Shown here: in pieces, positions 22,230 through 34,904 of the stretch
How positions within the stretch are numbered: position 1 is the stretch's first letter
Layout: the number at the start of each line of letters is the position of its first letter
Source of the DNA: Rosa chinensis
Taxonomy: Eukaryota > Streptophyta > Magnoliopsida > Rosales > Rosaceae
Assembly (NCBI RefSeq): GCF_002994745.2
Contig: NC_037094.1
Coordinates: forward strand, 24,095,001-24,159,000
Reading direction: 5' to 3'
DNA: 64,000 nucleotides
Notes under the pieces: generated by a model
Databases searched by the model: none
Told to the model about the DNA's origin: nothing
The model's input: only the letters and a program-made list of their open reading frames with translations
Made by a program: the position numbers and the translations under genes

Positions 22230-25200
22230 CTACAACTGCTCAACGTGGTTAGTGATTGCCTCTGGGCAAGATTGCGCTTGAAGAAGCTCCAAACGCTGGA
22301 AAGGAGGAGCAAACTGCAATATGTAATCTTCATCTGAAGCCACGCATGCAAAACAAGCATATTGAATATTTATCAGAATGCTTCATTTGATTGCTGAGGA
22401 AACATTGCTACAAGAGATATCTGAATCTTACTACTTCCATGACCCAAAAAAAAAATTACAACTTTGGTGTTCAGCAACAAAAATATTGTAAGAGAGTTAC
22501 AAAGAGTTTTACCAAAGATGCATTTACCATATGATAATATGTAACCTTCTATCTACTGCTCAACCAAAAGAAGGGAACGGGGTAAAATTAGAAACTCACT
22601 CTCTTTAACTGTTCCATACAGCCAGCATAATACCTCATCAGCAAATGCCAAGCAAACTCCTCCCTGCCAATTAGGTTCATTAGACATGTGAACCAGTTTC
22701 ACCAAGAGTGACAAAGGATTATTTACCACTACCACAAGCAATAAACTTTACAAATACTATCACCAGAACGGGTATTTGTCATGTTTACCATGTGATGGGT
22801 AGGAAGCTGGTAGGCCAAATACATAGCAACCATATAAATTGCAGAAAAGAACTCACCTGCCAGTAGTTCTTCGTTTTCACTCTCTGTGTTATATCTTTGG
22901 TTCTTAGTCTCTCTGTGCGGACAAGTCGACCTGAATCATCCCTGCATGAGATAGTAATTACTTAGACAGAGCTATATTTATAAAGCGGAACTTAGAAAGA
23001 ATTTCCAGAAAAAATCTGCTTGGAGCAAGTCATTATGTGATATTGCTCAGTATTTGTGGACTTGCAGCTATTATTTATTGTGATCATAAAAATAACTACT
23101 GTTCACCATTTATTCCTTCAACCAACTTTGTTTCTACTAAAACCATTTTGAGACATAACCATTTCTTTGATGTACAATTAATCGACTATCCGGTAAGAAC
23201 ATAAAAGGGTTAAGTGATACTTGGGTTTACCTAAAACCAATTACAATATAGGGAACGCCTGCTAAGAATGATTGAATCTGCAGAAAATTCAATAGAGAAA
23301 TAAAGTATTTCAGAAGTAACAGATTGCTTGAAACATAAAAAGGAAAGCAATTAGAGATAATGACAAAAGCCCGATTGCTCAAACAAAACAGTGAGATAAA
23401 GTACAAAGAGTTCTGCAAACATTGCATATCAGTCTCTAGCACATGCACATGAAGATTCATGTATTTCTAGGTGAGGAAATGGAAGCCAGTAAACAGGGTA
23501 CAAATTGAAGAGAAACATTATATGGTCTTCATAAGAACTGACTGTACCCAAAATTTGAGGAGCTTCTCTCTCTCATATCTTTCCTCAGTATGGTACTCCA
23601 ACTGTGAAATTGAATGGAAAAATTTAAAGGTAGTCAGGTGAGAAATCTACTAGAACAAAAGAACTGCATGATACACAATGGGGAAGAAATAAAAAGTTTC
23701 AACCTCACGACTTGTCTTTAACTCCACGTAAAATCTCCTTCCATCATCAGTTGAATCACAGCAATCCATTTCAGCGCCCATCAGAATACGATGAGCCCCT
23801 AATTTGGTTTTGATCACTGAACAGTATTCAATATTGGCATCGACGTGATGTATCAACTCTCCATCACCTCTTCCTGGATCTTCAGTTGCAAGACTCTCAA
23901 AACAGTATCCCCAGTAACACCTAAATTGAAAAGATTGAATAAAACACACCTGAAACTGAAAATTATGGAAAGCCATCTCTACACATATCTAGGGTTATTG
24001 AAGCAGTTAAAAGTAACTGCTAACTGCTAAGGTCTTCATAAAATAGAAAATTCACCATTTCCCTCGATGAATTTCTTATTTGATTCCAGAAGGAAGTGCT
24101 TATATCCCAACTTTTAATATCATAGACATTATGAGATCGCTTCTGCACCAACTCTCAATTTCTTCCCAGATTTCCAACAAGATAAGTAATGCTACTAGAC
24201 TTACATATTTCTTATCATACTTCCCCTTCTTTCATATGAAAACTCAATTACAGTTGCTGATTTTTCATCTTTCAAACACTAATTGGGAAGAAAGGTTTCA
24301 AAGCCCTTAATATATTATAAATTTCTTTCTTGGGCAGTAGAACTCCATTACTAAACCAAGAAGCAATACCAGTTACAGCAAGAACAGAATCATCATCATG
24401 CTAGAAAGACAGAAAAAAACTTCAAAAAGATTATATGAAATTCCAGTACCTTCGACGATCCATCTCATTTTGTGGCCTTTCCGGAAGTTTATGTACATCA
24501 AGATAGACAACCCCATTCCTTTTATGCACTCCCATTTCCCAAGGCTCATGCCGAATATAAGCAGTGGCCAATATCTAAAGAAAACAGCAAATCATTTGAA
24601 ATGGAACAAAAAAGACTGTTTATCACATTGACAAAGATGATAATATCCAATATTAGTGAGTGACGGTGTTCTACAGTATCCAGTGTCTAGTATTTTTTTT
24701 TTTTCCCGAGTGGACGCCTCATCCTTCATTTAGTATCATTTGATTCTTATTCAACCGTAGGTATGCATATGGATAAATAAATTTTGTCAGTGACTTGAAA
24801 GTCCCTTAAAAAAGCAATCAGAGATCTGTTCATAAACTGTCTGTTGAGTGATGAAACCATCTAATCCAAGATTACTATGCATCTACAACTCTAATCATAA
24901 CTCATCCTAACAAACAAAAGTAATTATATTGAGAGAAGAAGAATACTCAAAAGAGACAAGCAGATACCTTATTGAGATTGTTGCGAAAAGTCTGTCAAAA
25001 GAGAAGTGGAAGAAAAATTTTAGTTAATAACTCACATGAGAACTATAAAAATACGAAAGCTTAAAGAGTAATTCGTTCTCACCACAAAATGAATATTTTG
25101 AAGTGGAATATTCTTGTCTCTGATGCAGGCAAGAAGGTCACCAAAACCTTCAGAGCCTAAATCTGTAACAGAGAGGAAAAGGAAAGAGAAAAGGAAAAGA

Positions 25201-27030
25201 ATCATAAAGCTGCCTAAGGATCATCCTTCCTATGTATAAACCCTAAAGTCTAGAAAATATTTTAATTCAACATACAAATCCCCATTTAGATATTTCATCA
25301 TCAAACTAGATACTAGATACTAGATACTAGATACTAGATACTAGATAGTTGAACTAATTGAAACAAAAAGCACACCTTTCTTTGCTACGAAAGTATCAAA
25401 GCCTTGATTAAGATCGGCTCCAATGTCTTCAGTAATAAGCCGCTTGAAAAGCCTCTGATAATGTGGAAGAAACAACACTAAGAACAAATTAACAATCAGC
25501 ATGTACTACAAATAGAAACACCCATCCAAAAAAAAAGCTGCAGAAAGCTTACCAAGCTGCTCTCATCAAAGTTGACATCTCCACCTTCTACCCGACTATA
25601 GCAAGCAAGTTCACAGGGCTATTGGAGAAGATTACCATATTAGAAAGCAACAAAAACAAACTTTATGACATGCATCAGCAACTCCACAAGATGAGAACTT
25701 GAGGGTTGAATGGCTGATCAACAAGTAATGGTCACATCAACATATAATTCACCAATCTGATATGGAAATATCCAACTTATGTTACTTGCATCACTTGAAC
25801 AAAATCCCCACAACTTAATGACATTGATTTATACAAAGTATACTAAACAGTCTGACGTTTAAGATGTCGACATTTGTAACATTTTCAGTGCACCATTGCC
25901 CTTTGAAGGCACTTGACTAATGAAATTTTTAAAGTATCACAGAAATGATCACTTGACTTACTTCCTGAATCTGAATAACCTTTCTTGATAACGTTTCTTC
26001 ACTCTTTGACAATCTAAGTTCAGAAACGAAACGTTCGTCATGACGACCATTTGAGAACTTTCCATAACCGTAATTATGCCCCCTCTGCGGATAAGGTCCA
26101 GGTCGGGGAAGGATGCCAGCACCTCTGTCATTTTGATGCCCCGCTTGCCAACGACCACGCCCAAAACTCCCTCTACCCTGACTATGATTATTATTCCGTA
26201 CCACAGGCAATACTGCAAGAAAAGTTTGATCATAATAGGATCAGAGTCCCAGAGAGTAGGAAACCAAGCATTAAGACTGAAAGTTTAACAGCTCTATCTT
26301 TTAGACGAAATAAATAGACTCCAAATCAATGTACAAGTAACCAAACATTAATCCCTCCCAACCTATGCAACACTCCAAAGCAAAGACACATTCAAGGAAG
26401 CGAATTACACACAAGTACACAACAAAGGAAGACGAAAATAAATTCGAGACGAACTCAAGCTAGAAAGTTTGTAGGCTACCAATTGGGTAAGCTAGAGAGC
26501 CATCACTACAACCTCATAGGCAACCAAAGTCATCAAAAATGCAAAATGTGCATCAAAGTGAATCACTTGGCACATCAAAAATGCAAATGCTCACTTTCTA
26601 CTACGCTACAAGACCCATCAACAAAACCAAAAAAAAACTATTAAAAAAAAATTACTTTACCAGGAATAAGGAAAGGGCTAGTAGCAGGGGTTCTAGTGTA
26701 GTCTTCATTATCAGAGCCAAACAGATCCTTATCGTCGTCCCCAAAATCGCCCCTATCGTGGTACTCATTATTAGTGGTGGCCTCTTCACCGTTCTCCTCC
26801 TCTTCGTCACCGGCACCACCACCGCCAGTGGTGGCGCCGCTTCGGCTATTGCCGCTGCTGGACTCGCCTTTCTCGCTACCGGAAGACGAAGCAGCAGACG
26901 AGGACGAAGAAGACGAGGAGGAGGAGGATGAGGATGAGGAAGGGGAGGAGGAATGGGTCCCATCTTGGTTGTTAGGTTCATCGTCTTCGTCCTCGCCGAA
27001 GATATCGGCGTGCTGCTTTGCGAAATCCAT
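22230..27030 (-). CDS. DXO1: DXO1 decapping / 5'-end quality-control exoribonuclease
   Basis: DXO/RAI1-family enzyme that removes defective or NAD+ 5' caps from RNA; the plant form also acts in chloroplast-related RNA control. Thirteen exons close to 521 aa: 26661-27030, 25962-26212, 25553-25618, 25376-25454, 25083-25162, 24968-24991, 24450-24574, 23704-23920, 23548-23601, 23231-23277, 22857-22941, 22600-22663, 22230-22333. Residues 1-207 are a plant-type extension: acidic start ([10 protein letters not shown]), a long Ser tract, Gly-rich and then RG-rich sequence. The catalytic core carries GYCFE (E340), GAEMD (E382, D384; metal ligands) and VELKTS (E398, K400), with the [13 protein letters not shown] and NYWQGG strands following. 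All exon phases match, every intron is GT-AG, and the last residues are NHVEQL. Exon 6 is only 24 nt. No lesion was seen. Confidence 0.95.
25305..25348. repeat. (ACTAGAT)n minisatellite in a DXO1 intron
   Basis: About six copies of the 7-bp unit ACTAGAT lie in the intron between exons 4 and 5. Confidence 0.9.
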
Positions 27031-27302
27031 TGGGTGGGAATCTGTGTGGGGTTTGGGTTAGATTTTGTTGCCGTTGAATTGATTTCTGTGTGTGTGGGGG
27101 TGTGTTCGGAGCTGAGAATAGAATTTGCGGGAGACTGAGTTGGTAAAAAAAAAAAAAGATTTCACTCTGTTAAGAGTTGGGACGAGCGGACTCGGATGTT
27201 TAACTTGGATGTTTGGGTTTAGTTATTCGGCCCATAAGTTTATTGGCTGTGTTGGTCATACTTTGAGGAGATTCGCCCTGACTTGGTCTAAGTTTAACTT
27301 TA

Positions 27303-27544
27303 GGACATGTTTACTTATCTGAAATTAGAATGAGAATGAAGGAAATGATTATGCGTATGAAAGTTTTTGTGTTTACTAACTTATAAAGGTATTTGAATAG
27401 ATGTGAATCCCACTCATTATCAGGAATCGATTCCCGAATAAATTTTTAGTTTGATAACCAAGGGGTGTATTGTTCCTGTACCGATTCCGATTTCTTCCTT
27501 CTTCCATTCATGACTTTTTCCATTCCAAGTAAGTAAACGTGCCA
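27303..27544. mobile_element. Candidate MITE, about 240 bp
   Basis: Imperfect terminal inverted repeats: GGACATGTTTACTTATCTG on the left against the reverse complement of CCAAGTAAGTAAACGTGCC on the right. No target-site duplication was recognised, so superfamily and exact ends are uncertain. Confidence 0.45.
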
Positions 27545-27951
27545 TCAATTCTTAATCATGCTCATCGTTCGGTTAACTTGAAAGGCTAATCCCAGTCTCC
27601 TGTTGAATATAGTAGCAAGGGCTTGCCTAGAGAGGTGTGGAGTCTTAATTTGCAGTTTAGTACTGTAGAAGTGCATCAAGTTGGTTATGTTATTTAATCT
27701 CTGATTTAGCATAATTTTGACTTAAATTTCAATCCTACTCATCGCCTAAATTAACTCGAAAGGATAAACTCAGTTTCTTATCGAATTTAGTAGCATGGGG
27801 AGTTAGGTGCCGGAGTCTTAATTTGAGCAATTATCTTACCTGAATACATGATCACACAATATATCATATTATCATTAAACTAATTAAACATTTTAACAAA
27901 GAAATCAATCTCGAATCAAATAATAATTTGAGAGATACGACTATGAAGTAA

Positions 27952-27952
<1 letters not shown>

Positions 27953-27993
<41 letters not shown>
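27953..27993. repeat. (AT)n microsatellite
   Basis: About 20 TA units. Confidence 0.95.
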
Positions 27994-27997
<4 letters not shown>

Positions 27998-28217
27998 GTG
28001 TTTGTAGCGATCTATTTAGAGATTGACACTCGTATACTTGGTCCGTGTCTTACTTATTTAGAAGGTCCGTGTTTAAAAACCTTAAGATACTATGACTTGC
28101 TTCTTTTACTAAAAACTAACAAGTGCTATGTGCTTTTTAAAAGAGAGTTTCTATGATTTAAAATTCTATTATACCACTTTCTCTTTTTCGTCCCATTGTA
28201 AAAGCAAACCGAAATAT

Positions 28218-31200
28218 ATGACTAGTATACTTTTAAAAACTTTGACCTAGCCTCCTCTGCTAGGGTTTACTTTCTAGGGTTCTAGAAAGCAAGATCTGAT
28301 CTACCATGGATATGGAGATACTTAGTTGGAATTGCCGAGGGATCTGCAATGACATGACAAAGAGGGCGCTGAAGGATTTAATTTCCCAGAATCATCCTCA
28401 AATTATTTTTCTTTGTGAGACGAAGATCAGCACTCTTGCTGATTTCCGTGAATTGCACCGGGCTGTTGGATTTCCACACTCAAAGGAGGTGTTGAGTGAT
28501 GGTCTATCAGGAGGTTTGGCGATGTTCTGGAATGATGATGTACAAGCGAAGGTTTTGACTTTCTCTGCACATCACATCGATTTGGAGATCGTAGGAGGTC
28601 CTGGAGATCCTCGTTGGAGGCTAACGGGATTCTATGGGTATGCTAGGACGATAGAAAGGGATCGGTCATGGCAACTGCTAAGGGATTTACGTGATCTCGA
28701 TTCTCTACCTTGGGCTGTTATTGGGGATTTCAATGAAATCCTGAATAATGGAGAAAAGATTGATGGTCTGCTTCGATCGGAACAACAGATGCGTGGATTT
28801 CGCGAAGCTCTTGGATATGGTGACCTTCTTGATTTAGGGTTTCAGGGTGCTATGTCTACATGGTGGAATTCTGACACACAACTCCGGTTAGATCGTGCAG
28901 TTTGTACACCCTGTTGGTGGGATATTTACGGGCATGCACGAGTGCGTCATCTCGCGCCCAGTGATTCTGACCATGTACCGATACTCTTACAAGCCAGCTC
29001 TGTTCCTTTGGCCAAAAGACAACGAGTGCACCGGTTCAAATTCGAAGCTTACTGGCTTCAGCATAATGATTGTGACGAGGTTGTGAAGCAAACATGGGCG
29101 ACAGACGTGGCTGGAAGTCCTATGTACTGTGCAACCAAGAAGATTGAATTCACAAGGATACAACTTGATGATTGGCAGAAGAGAACCTTTAGGACTAGGC
29201 AACAACAGATGTTGGGGGTACGTGCTCGTCTTGAGGAGTTACTAGATGTTCCTGTGTCGGTGGAGGTGCAGAATGAAAAGAAAGAGCTGATGAGCAAGTT
29301 GCAGAGGCTTCTTTCACAAGAAGAATCCTTCTGGAAGCAACGATCCAAAGTGACATGGTTGAAGGAGGGGGATAGGAACACAAGCTTTTTCATCGAAAGG
29401 CTGCTAATAGAAAGAGGAAAAACTTCATTCATGGCCTCTATGATGAGAATGGGAATTGGTGTGATGACGACGCAGGTCTGGAACGAGTTATCTCTACTTA
29501 TTTTCAAAAGATGTTTACAGCTTCGAATATTGATGTTGAGGCAGTGAACGACACTTTAGCAGCTATACAACCATGTGTAACACAGGCAATGAATGTACAA
29601 TTGTGTGCTAATTATACACAGGAGGAGGTGAGGACTGCCTTGTTTCAAATGTATCCCACCAAATCCCCAGGACCGGATGGCATGCCTCCGCTCTTTTTTC
29701 AACATTATTGGGACACTATTGGTGCAGACATTACTGAAGCAGTTCAGAGTTTTCTCCATTCAGGTCAACTTCTTCGTGAAATTAATTTTACTCATATCTG
29801 CTTAATTCCCAAAGTAGATAATCCGGAAAATATGTCAGATCTGAGGCCTATTGCGTTATGCAATGTTATTTACAAGATTTGTTCTAAGGTGATAGCCAAC
29901 AGATTAAAGCTAATCTTACCTGAGGTGATTTCTCCATATCAAAGTGCTTTTGTTCCCGGCAGATTGATTACTGACAATATCCTTGTGGCTAATGAAACTG
30001 CTCACTTTGTTCATAATAAGAGGGAGGGTAATGAAGGTTTTATGGCCTTGAAGTTGGATCTAAGCAAGGCTTATGATCGCATGGAATGGAGCTTTTTGAG
30101 AAAAGTTCTAGATAGGTTTGGCTTTGCTCATTCATGGATTGATTTGGTGATGCAATGTATTAGTACTGTTCGGTATTCATTCTTAGTCCGTGGAAAGCCT
30201 CGGGGGCTTGTGATTCCTAGCAGGGGACTGAGACAGGGGATCCTTTGTCTCCATATTTATTCTTAATTGGAGCAGAAGGTTTCTCTGCTTTATTGCGCCA
30301 GAAACAAGAGTTAGGCTTGCTCCAAGGTATTAAGGTTTGTGATGGAGCCCCTTCTGTAAATCATCTTTTATTCGCCGATGATAGTATGTTATATGCTCAA
30401 ACTTCTTTGGAAGATTGTTACCAGATTCAAGAAGTTCTTGAAACTTACGGGAGAGCCTCAGGACAATTAGTTAACTTTGACAAAAGTTCAGTGGTATTCA
30501 GTAAAAATGTGGACTCTGCTATACAAGAAGAAATATCCAGTTTGTTGGGAGTAGAAGTAGTTGCCTCCCATGAAAAATACTTGGGATTACCTACTTATGT
30601 AGGGAGAAAGAAATCTGCAACCTTTCAGTACATTAAGGAAAATTTGGCTAAGAAGCTATCTAATTGGCAAGGGAAGCTGCTTAGTGGTGCAGGAAAGGAC
30701 ATTTTGATCAGGGTAGTAGCTCAAGCGTTACCTACCTATGCTATGAGTGTCTTCCAATTGACAAAGAATTTCTGTGAAGATTTGGAACAACTTTGTGCTT
30801 GGTTTTGGTGGGGATCTACAATGGATAAAAGAAAGATTCATTGGAAAACATGGAATGCTTTGTGTAATCCGAAAGAAGAAGGGGGACTAGGGTTTCGCAG
30901 TTTGGCTAGCTTTAATTCGGCGATGCTTGCTAAACAAGCTTGGAGGGTAATTTCTAACCCTACTTCTCTAGTTGCTCGAATTTTTAAGGCAAAATATTAC
31001 CCTACAAGCTCATTTTGGTTGGCAGACAATCATTCTTTTCCTTCATATTCTTGGAGGAGTATTTTCTCTACAAGGGATCTATTGAAGCAAAGCACATATT
31101 GGCAGATTGGTTCTGGGACAGAGGTCAATATTTAGAATGATAATTGGTTGCCAAGCTTGCCCAGTGGTAGGCCTCATGAGACTGCAGCAGGTCTTGCTGA

Positions 31201-32472
31201 AGTGTCTCAGGTTTCTGATTTGCGTACTACTAATGGTGATTGTAATTATGATATGATTGTTAGATTGTTTTCTTCAGAAGAAGTGGAGGCCATTTTAAGT
31301 GTGCCTCTAAGTTTGAGAAGGGTGGATGATAGACTGGTCTGGAAATTGGAAAGAGATGGGAAATATTCAGTTAAAACGGCTTACAGGTTCTCCTTCTCTC
31401 ATTCTCCTTCTTGTGTACCTTTTGAGCTATCAGTTAACACTGATTTTTGGAAAAAATTGTGGAAAGTGAAGATTCCTAATTCGGCGAAGATTTACATGTG
31501 GAAAGTGTGCCATAACATTCTCCCATCCATGGAAAGACTCATTTCTAAAAGGGTGGTGTTGGAGTCACAGGTATGTGTTTTGTGTGATAGTGCAGTTGAG
31601 ACTACACTACATATTACTCGTGATTGCTCTTTTACAAGGCAGGCTCTCCAAAGTAAAGGAGTGTTGGCCCAAGTATGTTTAAGTTCTTATGCAATATCTT
31701 GTGATTTGTTGCATTGGTTAAGTTTATGTGTCCATGACCTTTCGTTACTGCATTTGGGGGAATTTATCTATCTATTGTGGGGAATTTGGAAGGAGAGAAA
31801 TAGCAGAGTTTGGGACAATAAAAGGTGTCATGCTATTGATGTGCTTCTTAAGTCTACTGCAAGATTGCATGAGTTTCAATTTCATAATACCAGACCGATT
31901 ACTCAAGCGAGTGGTCGTTCTAGAATTGCTCGATGGAAAGCTCCCTCATCTGGCTTGTTGAAAATAAATGTGGATGGTTCTTTTCACCATGTCTCACGAA
32001 TGGGAAGTGTTGGGTTTGTGGTTCGTGATGAATATGGCAGTATGGTTGCTGGTGGTGGGCGTCCTTTGTCTGGATTAATTTCGCCAGAACATGCAGAGGT
32101 TTTGGCATGTAAGATGGCAATTGAGTTTGCTTTAGATCAGAATTTGTTACCTGCTGTAATAGAGACTGATTCTGAGATGGTGCAACGACAACTATGTAAC
32201 TCCGAAGGGCCTAATACTTCCTTGCTGGGCCGTATCTATGAGGATCTGAACTCCATATTGGCTTCAAATCCCAATTTGCAGATTACTCACACTAGAAGAG
32301 GTGCCAACAAGGTTGCACACCTAATGGCTGCGCATGCTAGTTCTCTAGTACATGAATGTTTTTATTTTTCTCCTCCTTCCTTCTTATTAGCTGCTATTGC
32401 AACTGAACGTTATCATATGTAATTTTCCAAATTCTCAATAAAGGCTGACCTCTTTTACCTCAAAAAAAAAAT
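28218..32472 (+). mobile_element. LINE (L1-like) with ORF2 and TSD
   Basis: Bounded by AAGCAAACCGAAATAT (28202-28217) and AAGCAAACCAAAAATA (32473-32488), a 16-bp target-site duplication with few mismatches, with a poly-A tail at about 32461-32472 preceded by AATAAAGGCTGACC. The body carries only ORF2; no ORF1 precedes the endonuclease, so the copy is 5'-truncated or an ORF1-less form. Confidence 0.85.
28306..32422 (+). pseudogene. LINE ORF2: endonuclease, reverse transcriptase, RNase H
   Basis: Domains in order: an apurinic-type endonuclease (ILSWNCRGI, GDFNEIL, SDHVPILL; 28306-29000), reverse transcriptase (PGPDGMPPLFFQ, KLDLSKAYDRMEW, the LLFADDSMLYA catalytic motif at 30362-30394), a zf-RVT segment (KIPNSAKIYMWKVCHNILP, then CVLCDSAVETTLH), and a C-terminal RNase H-like domain (LKINVDGSFH, AVIETDSEMV, GANKVAHLMA). 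It is disabled by a frameshift near 29460-29510, another near 30235-30245, and a TAG at 31133-31135 replacing a conserved Trp. The three open frames are 28306-29547, 29511-30266 and 30245-31135, then 31148-32422. Confidence 0.92.
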
Positions 32473-32477
32473 AAGCA

Positions 32478-32551
32478 AACCAAAAATACTTTTTTTGTTT
32501 GTTACAAAACCAAAAATACTTTTTTTTTGTTACAAAACCAAAAATGCTTTT
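32478..32551. repeat. Three short tandem units, about 27-36 bp
   Basis: Three adjacent copies of ACAAAACCAAAAAT(A/G)CTTTTT-type sequence just after the LINE. Confidence 0.7.
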
Positions 32552-32672
32552 TAATAACATGAAGCCTTTTGCTAATGTTTAGAATTAATCCAAACGGTGT
32601 CTGAATTTCCTCTTAAATTGTGGAAATATTATTTAGCTAGATTTAAAAAAAAAAAAAATCATAATCAACTAC

Positions 32673-32695
32673 TATATATACGTGATTGTCACGTG
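32673..32695 (+). promoter_or_regulatory. TATA box and G-box of the CCDC97-like gene
   Basis: TATATATA at 32673-32680 lies about 75 bp upstream of the ATG at 32754. A CACGTG G-box core is at 32690-32695. Confidence 0.5.
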
Positions 32696-32753
32696 TTCGT
32701 TGAACCCAGAAACTAGTTCTTGGTGAAAGAGGAGCTAGAGAGGAAGAGCAACG

Positions 32754-34904
32754 ATGGAGACGAAGGTAGTGAGAAGCGAAGCGATAGAGAGCATATCGGA
32801 CAGGCTATCGGCGTCGGAGGACCTCTACTTCCCTCGCGCCCTGCAATCCACTACCATCACCCCCTCTCAGCGCAAGGCCATTCTCCTCGACCTCCTATCA
32901 CGCGACGCTGCCGTCTTCTTAGGTAAGCCCTAACCTTCAATAAAAAATCCTAACCTTCTCTTTGCTTCCCGCAAAGGAAGAACAATTGTGTAGCTTTTTC
33001 AATCTTGTAATTCATACTCATGTGGTAAAGCGAATTAAGCAGCGGAGTGTGATAGGTTGGGATAGCTAAGTCTCAAAACCATTAATAGGACAAATTCTTC
33101 ATAATCTACCTTGAGATGCAGGCTTAGACAAGTCCATTGAAATTGCTCGTAATTTATGTTATTTTCTTAGCTGCTGTGTTCAATGCTTGCAATTTTTAGA
33201 AGATTAAGTGCAGAGAGCGATGTGTGTTAATTCTGAATTTTATTTTTGTTGCAGTTTATTCTGAAATTTTGATGATCTTGAACTTAGTTTTTTCCAATTT
33301 GACTAATACTCTTGTTGTGACTTGTTTGTGCAGAACGTTATGGATCGAAATTAACATCTGAGGAGCTCCTGGAGTTTGATGCGCTGACAGATGACTATGA
33401 AGTCAGCTGGCATGTGAAGCATCTTAGAAGTTTATTGAGTCCGACATCGGATGAATTGAAATCAAGGGCAGTTCAAGTGAAGAACAGGAGGCGAGCCTAC
33501 CTGAATAAGTTGATATTTGGTGGGCAGTATTTCTCGGAGGATTCAATGAGGGAGAGAGAGCCCTACTTGCATCATGAGTATGTGGGGAAGTTTCAGGATC
33601 CGAGTGGTAGGAGCATGGCAAGACCCGGGGAGCGGTGGTCAGATACTTTGTTGAGGAGGTCAGAGGAAGCGATTTTGGTAGCAAAGATTAGAGGGGAGCA
33701 ACAGAGGTTGGGTGTTGCTGAGAGTGATTGGGTTGGCGGTGAGAGAATCCAGGAAGTAGAGGAACAGGAGGAGGAAGAAGAAGAGGAGGAAGAGGAGGAG
33801 GAAGAGGAAGAGGAAGAAGAAGAGGAGGAGGAGGAGGAAGAATCTAACAAGGCTAATGGGGGCACACAATCATCAGAGGTAATCTTGTCAAACTTACACT
33901 TGAAAAGCCTTTAATTTTGTCTAGATTTCCGTTATCAGTATTTGTGCTAACTGCCACACTCTAGGATAAATATATAAAAGATGAAAACCATATAGTTACT
34001 GTCTGCACTCTAATTGAATTTTAGAGTTTTTTTTCCCTACTCTTTTCACTGTAAGATAACTGTACTATGGAAATGGAAGTAGGTGCATGATTACATACAT
34101 GTTAATAAAAGAAAAGTAGATGGTGATGAGAATCTATGGCTACTGTTCTCCAGGTTTTAAGTTCCTTTTACTCTGTTTTTCTTTTGTTCACTCGTCTTGG
34201 CAAACTATCTATTGCCTTGGTTTGCCACCTGTAAATATGATTCATACAAGTCATGAGTGACACATGACAGTGATGACACTCATGTTAAAATGACCACCAG
34301 TTGTCCTGTGGTTCACATATCCTTTGAAGAAAACTAAGTTGAATGGTACAGAGAGGAGAAGTAACCTATGTGCTCAACTAATGAAACTTTAAAATCAGTC
34401 TCAATGAATTTTGTCAAAGTGCTGAGTTATGTTATGTTCTTTGGTTCTTGTATGATTTAAATACTCCTATGATTTAGAAATATTGCCTGTTGTTTCTGAC
34501 ATTTGTAATTTTTCCTTTTCTGTCAATAGATGCTGGTGGATCCTCCTAATGTGGCCAGTGGTGCTGAAACTGCAGACCATACGGATGCGGCTAATGTTGC
34601 TCAAGCAACTACAGCAGGGCAGAGTGAGCAAGCAACTGTATCTGCAGAAGAGTTGCAAGATCTGATGGACCAGTTCACCTACATCATGCATGAGAAATTT
34701 TTGTTAGGAGAAGATCACGAGTACTTAGATTACTCAAAGATAGACAACGACGAGACATTGGATGATCACTGGCAGAGAGAAGCCAACCATGACGCTGAAG
34801 AGAAGTACTTTGATGACATTATTGATGAGGACGAGACATTGGATGATCACCGGCAGAGAGAAGTGAATCATGACGCTGAACAGAAGTACTTTGATGAGGA
34901 TTAA
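32754..34904 (+). CDS. CCDC97-family (DUF2052) protein
   Basis: Three exons (32754-32922, 33334-33878, 34530-34904) join in phase to 362 aa. The N-terminal half carries the family core: FPRALQSTTITPSQRKAIL, then ERYGSKLTSEELLEFDAL, ending in RRAYLNKLIFGGQYFS and the EPYLHHEYVGKF segment. A long poly-Glu tract (33763-33840) is followed by the C-terminal LMDQFTYIMHEKFLLGED block and two near-identical 25-aa acidic repeats (DETLDDH(W/R)QRE(A/V)NHDAE). Human CCDC97 associates with the spliceosomal SF3B complex; a similar role in plants is inference. The donors and acceptors are GT-AG and no lesion was seen. Confidence 0.88.

Larger units (their letters stand above)
27031..28201. other. Intergenic: DXO1 5' region, MITE-like repeat, AT tract
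   Basis: The DXO1 leader and promoter lie just above 27031. A MITE-like repeat (27303-27544) and an (AT)n tract (27953-27993) follow. No gene was recognised. The right end (AAGCAAACCGAAATAT, 28202-28217) is the LINE target-site duplication. Confidence 0.5.

Noticed and set aside
22230..27030. Two separate genes instead of one DXO1 gene
   Set aside because: The exon phases close from the acidic exon 1 to the VEQL end, so one 521-aa protein accounts for all conserved blocks.
26539..27061. Several plus-strand frames rich in Ala, Ser or acidic residues
   Set aside because: Shadows of the low-complexity first exon of DXO1 on the other strand.
33593..33865. Minus-strand poly-Ser/Leu frames opposite the CCDC97-like gene
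   Set aside because: Antisense of the GAG/GAA microsatellite.
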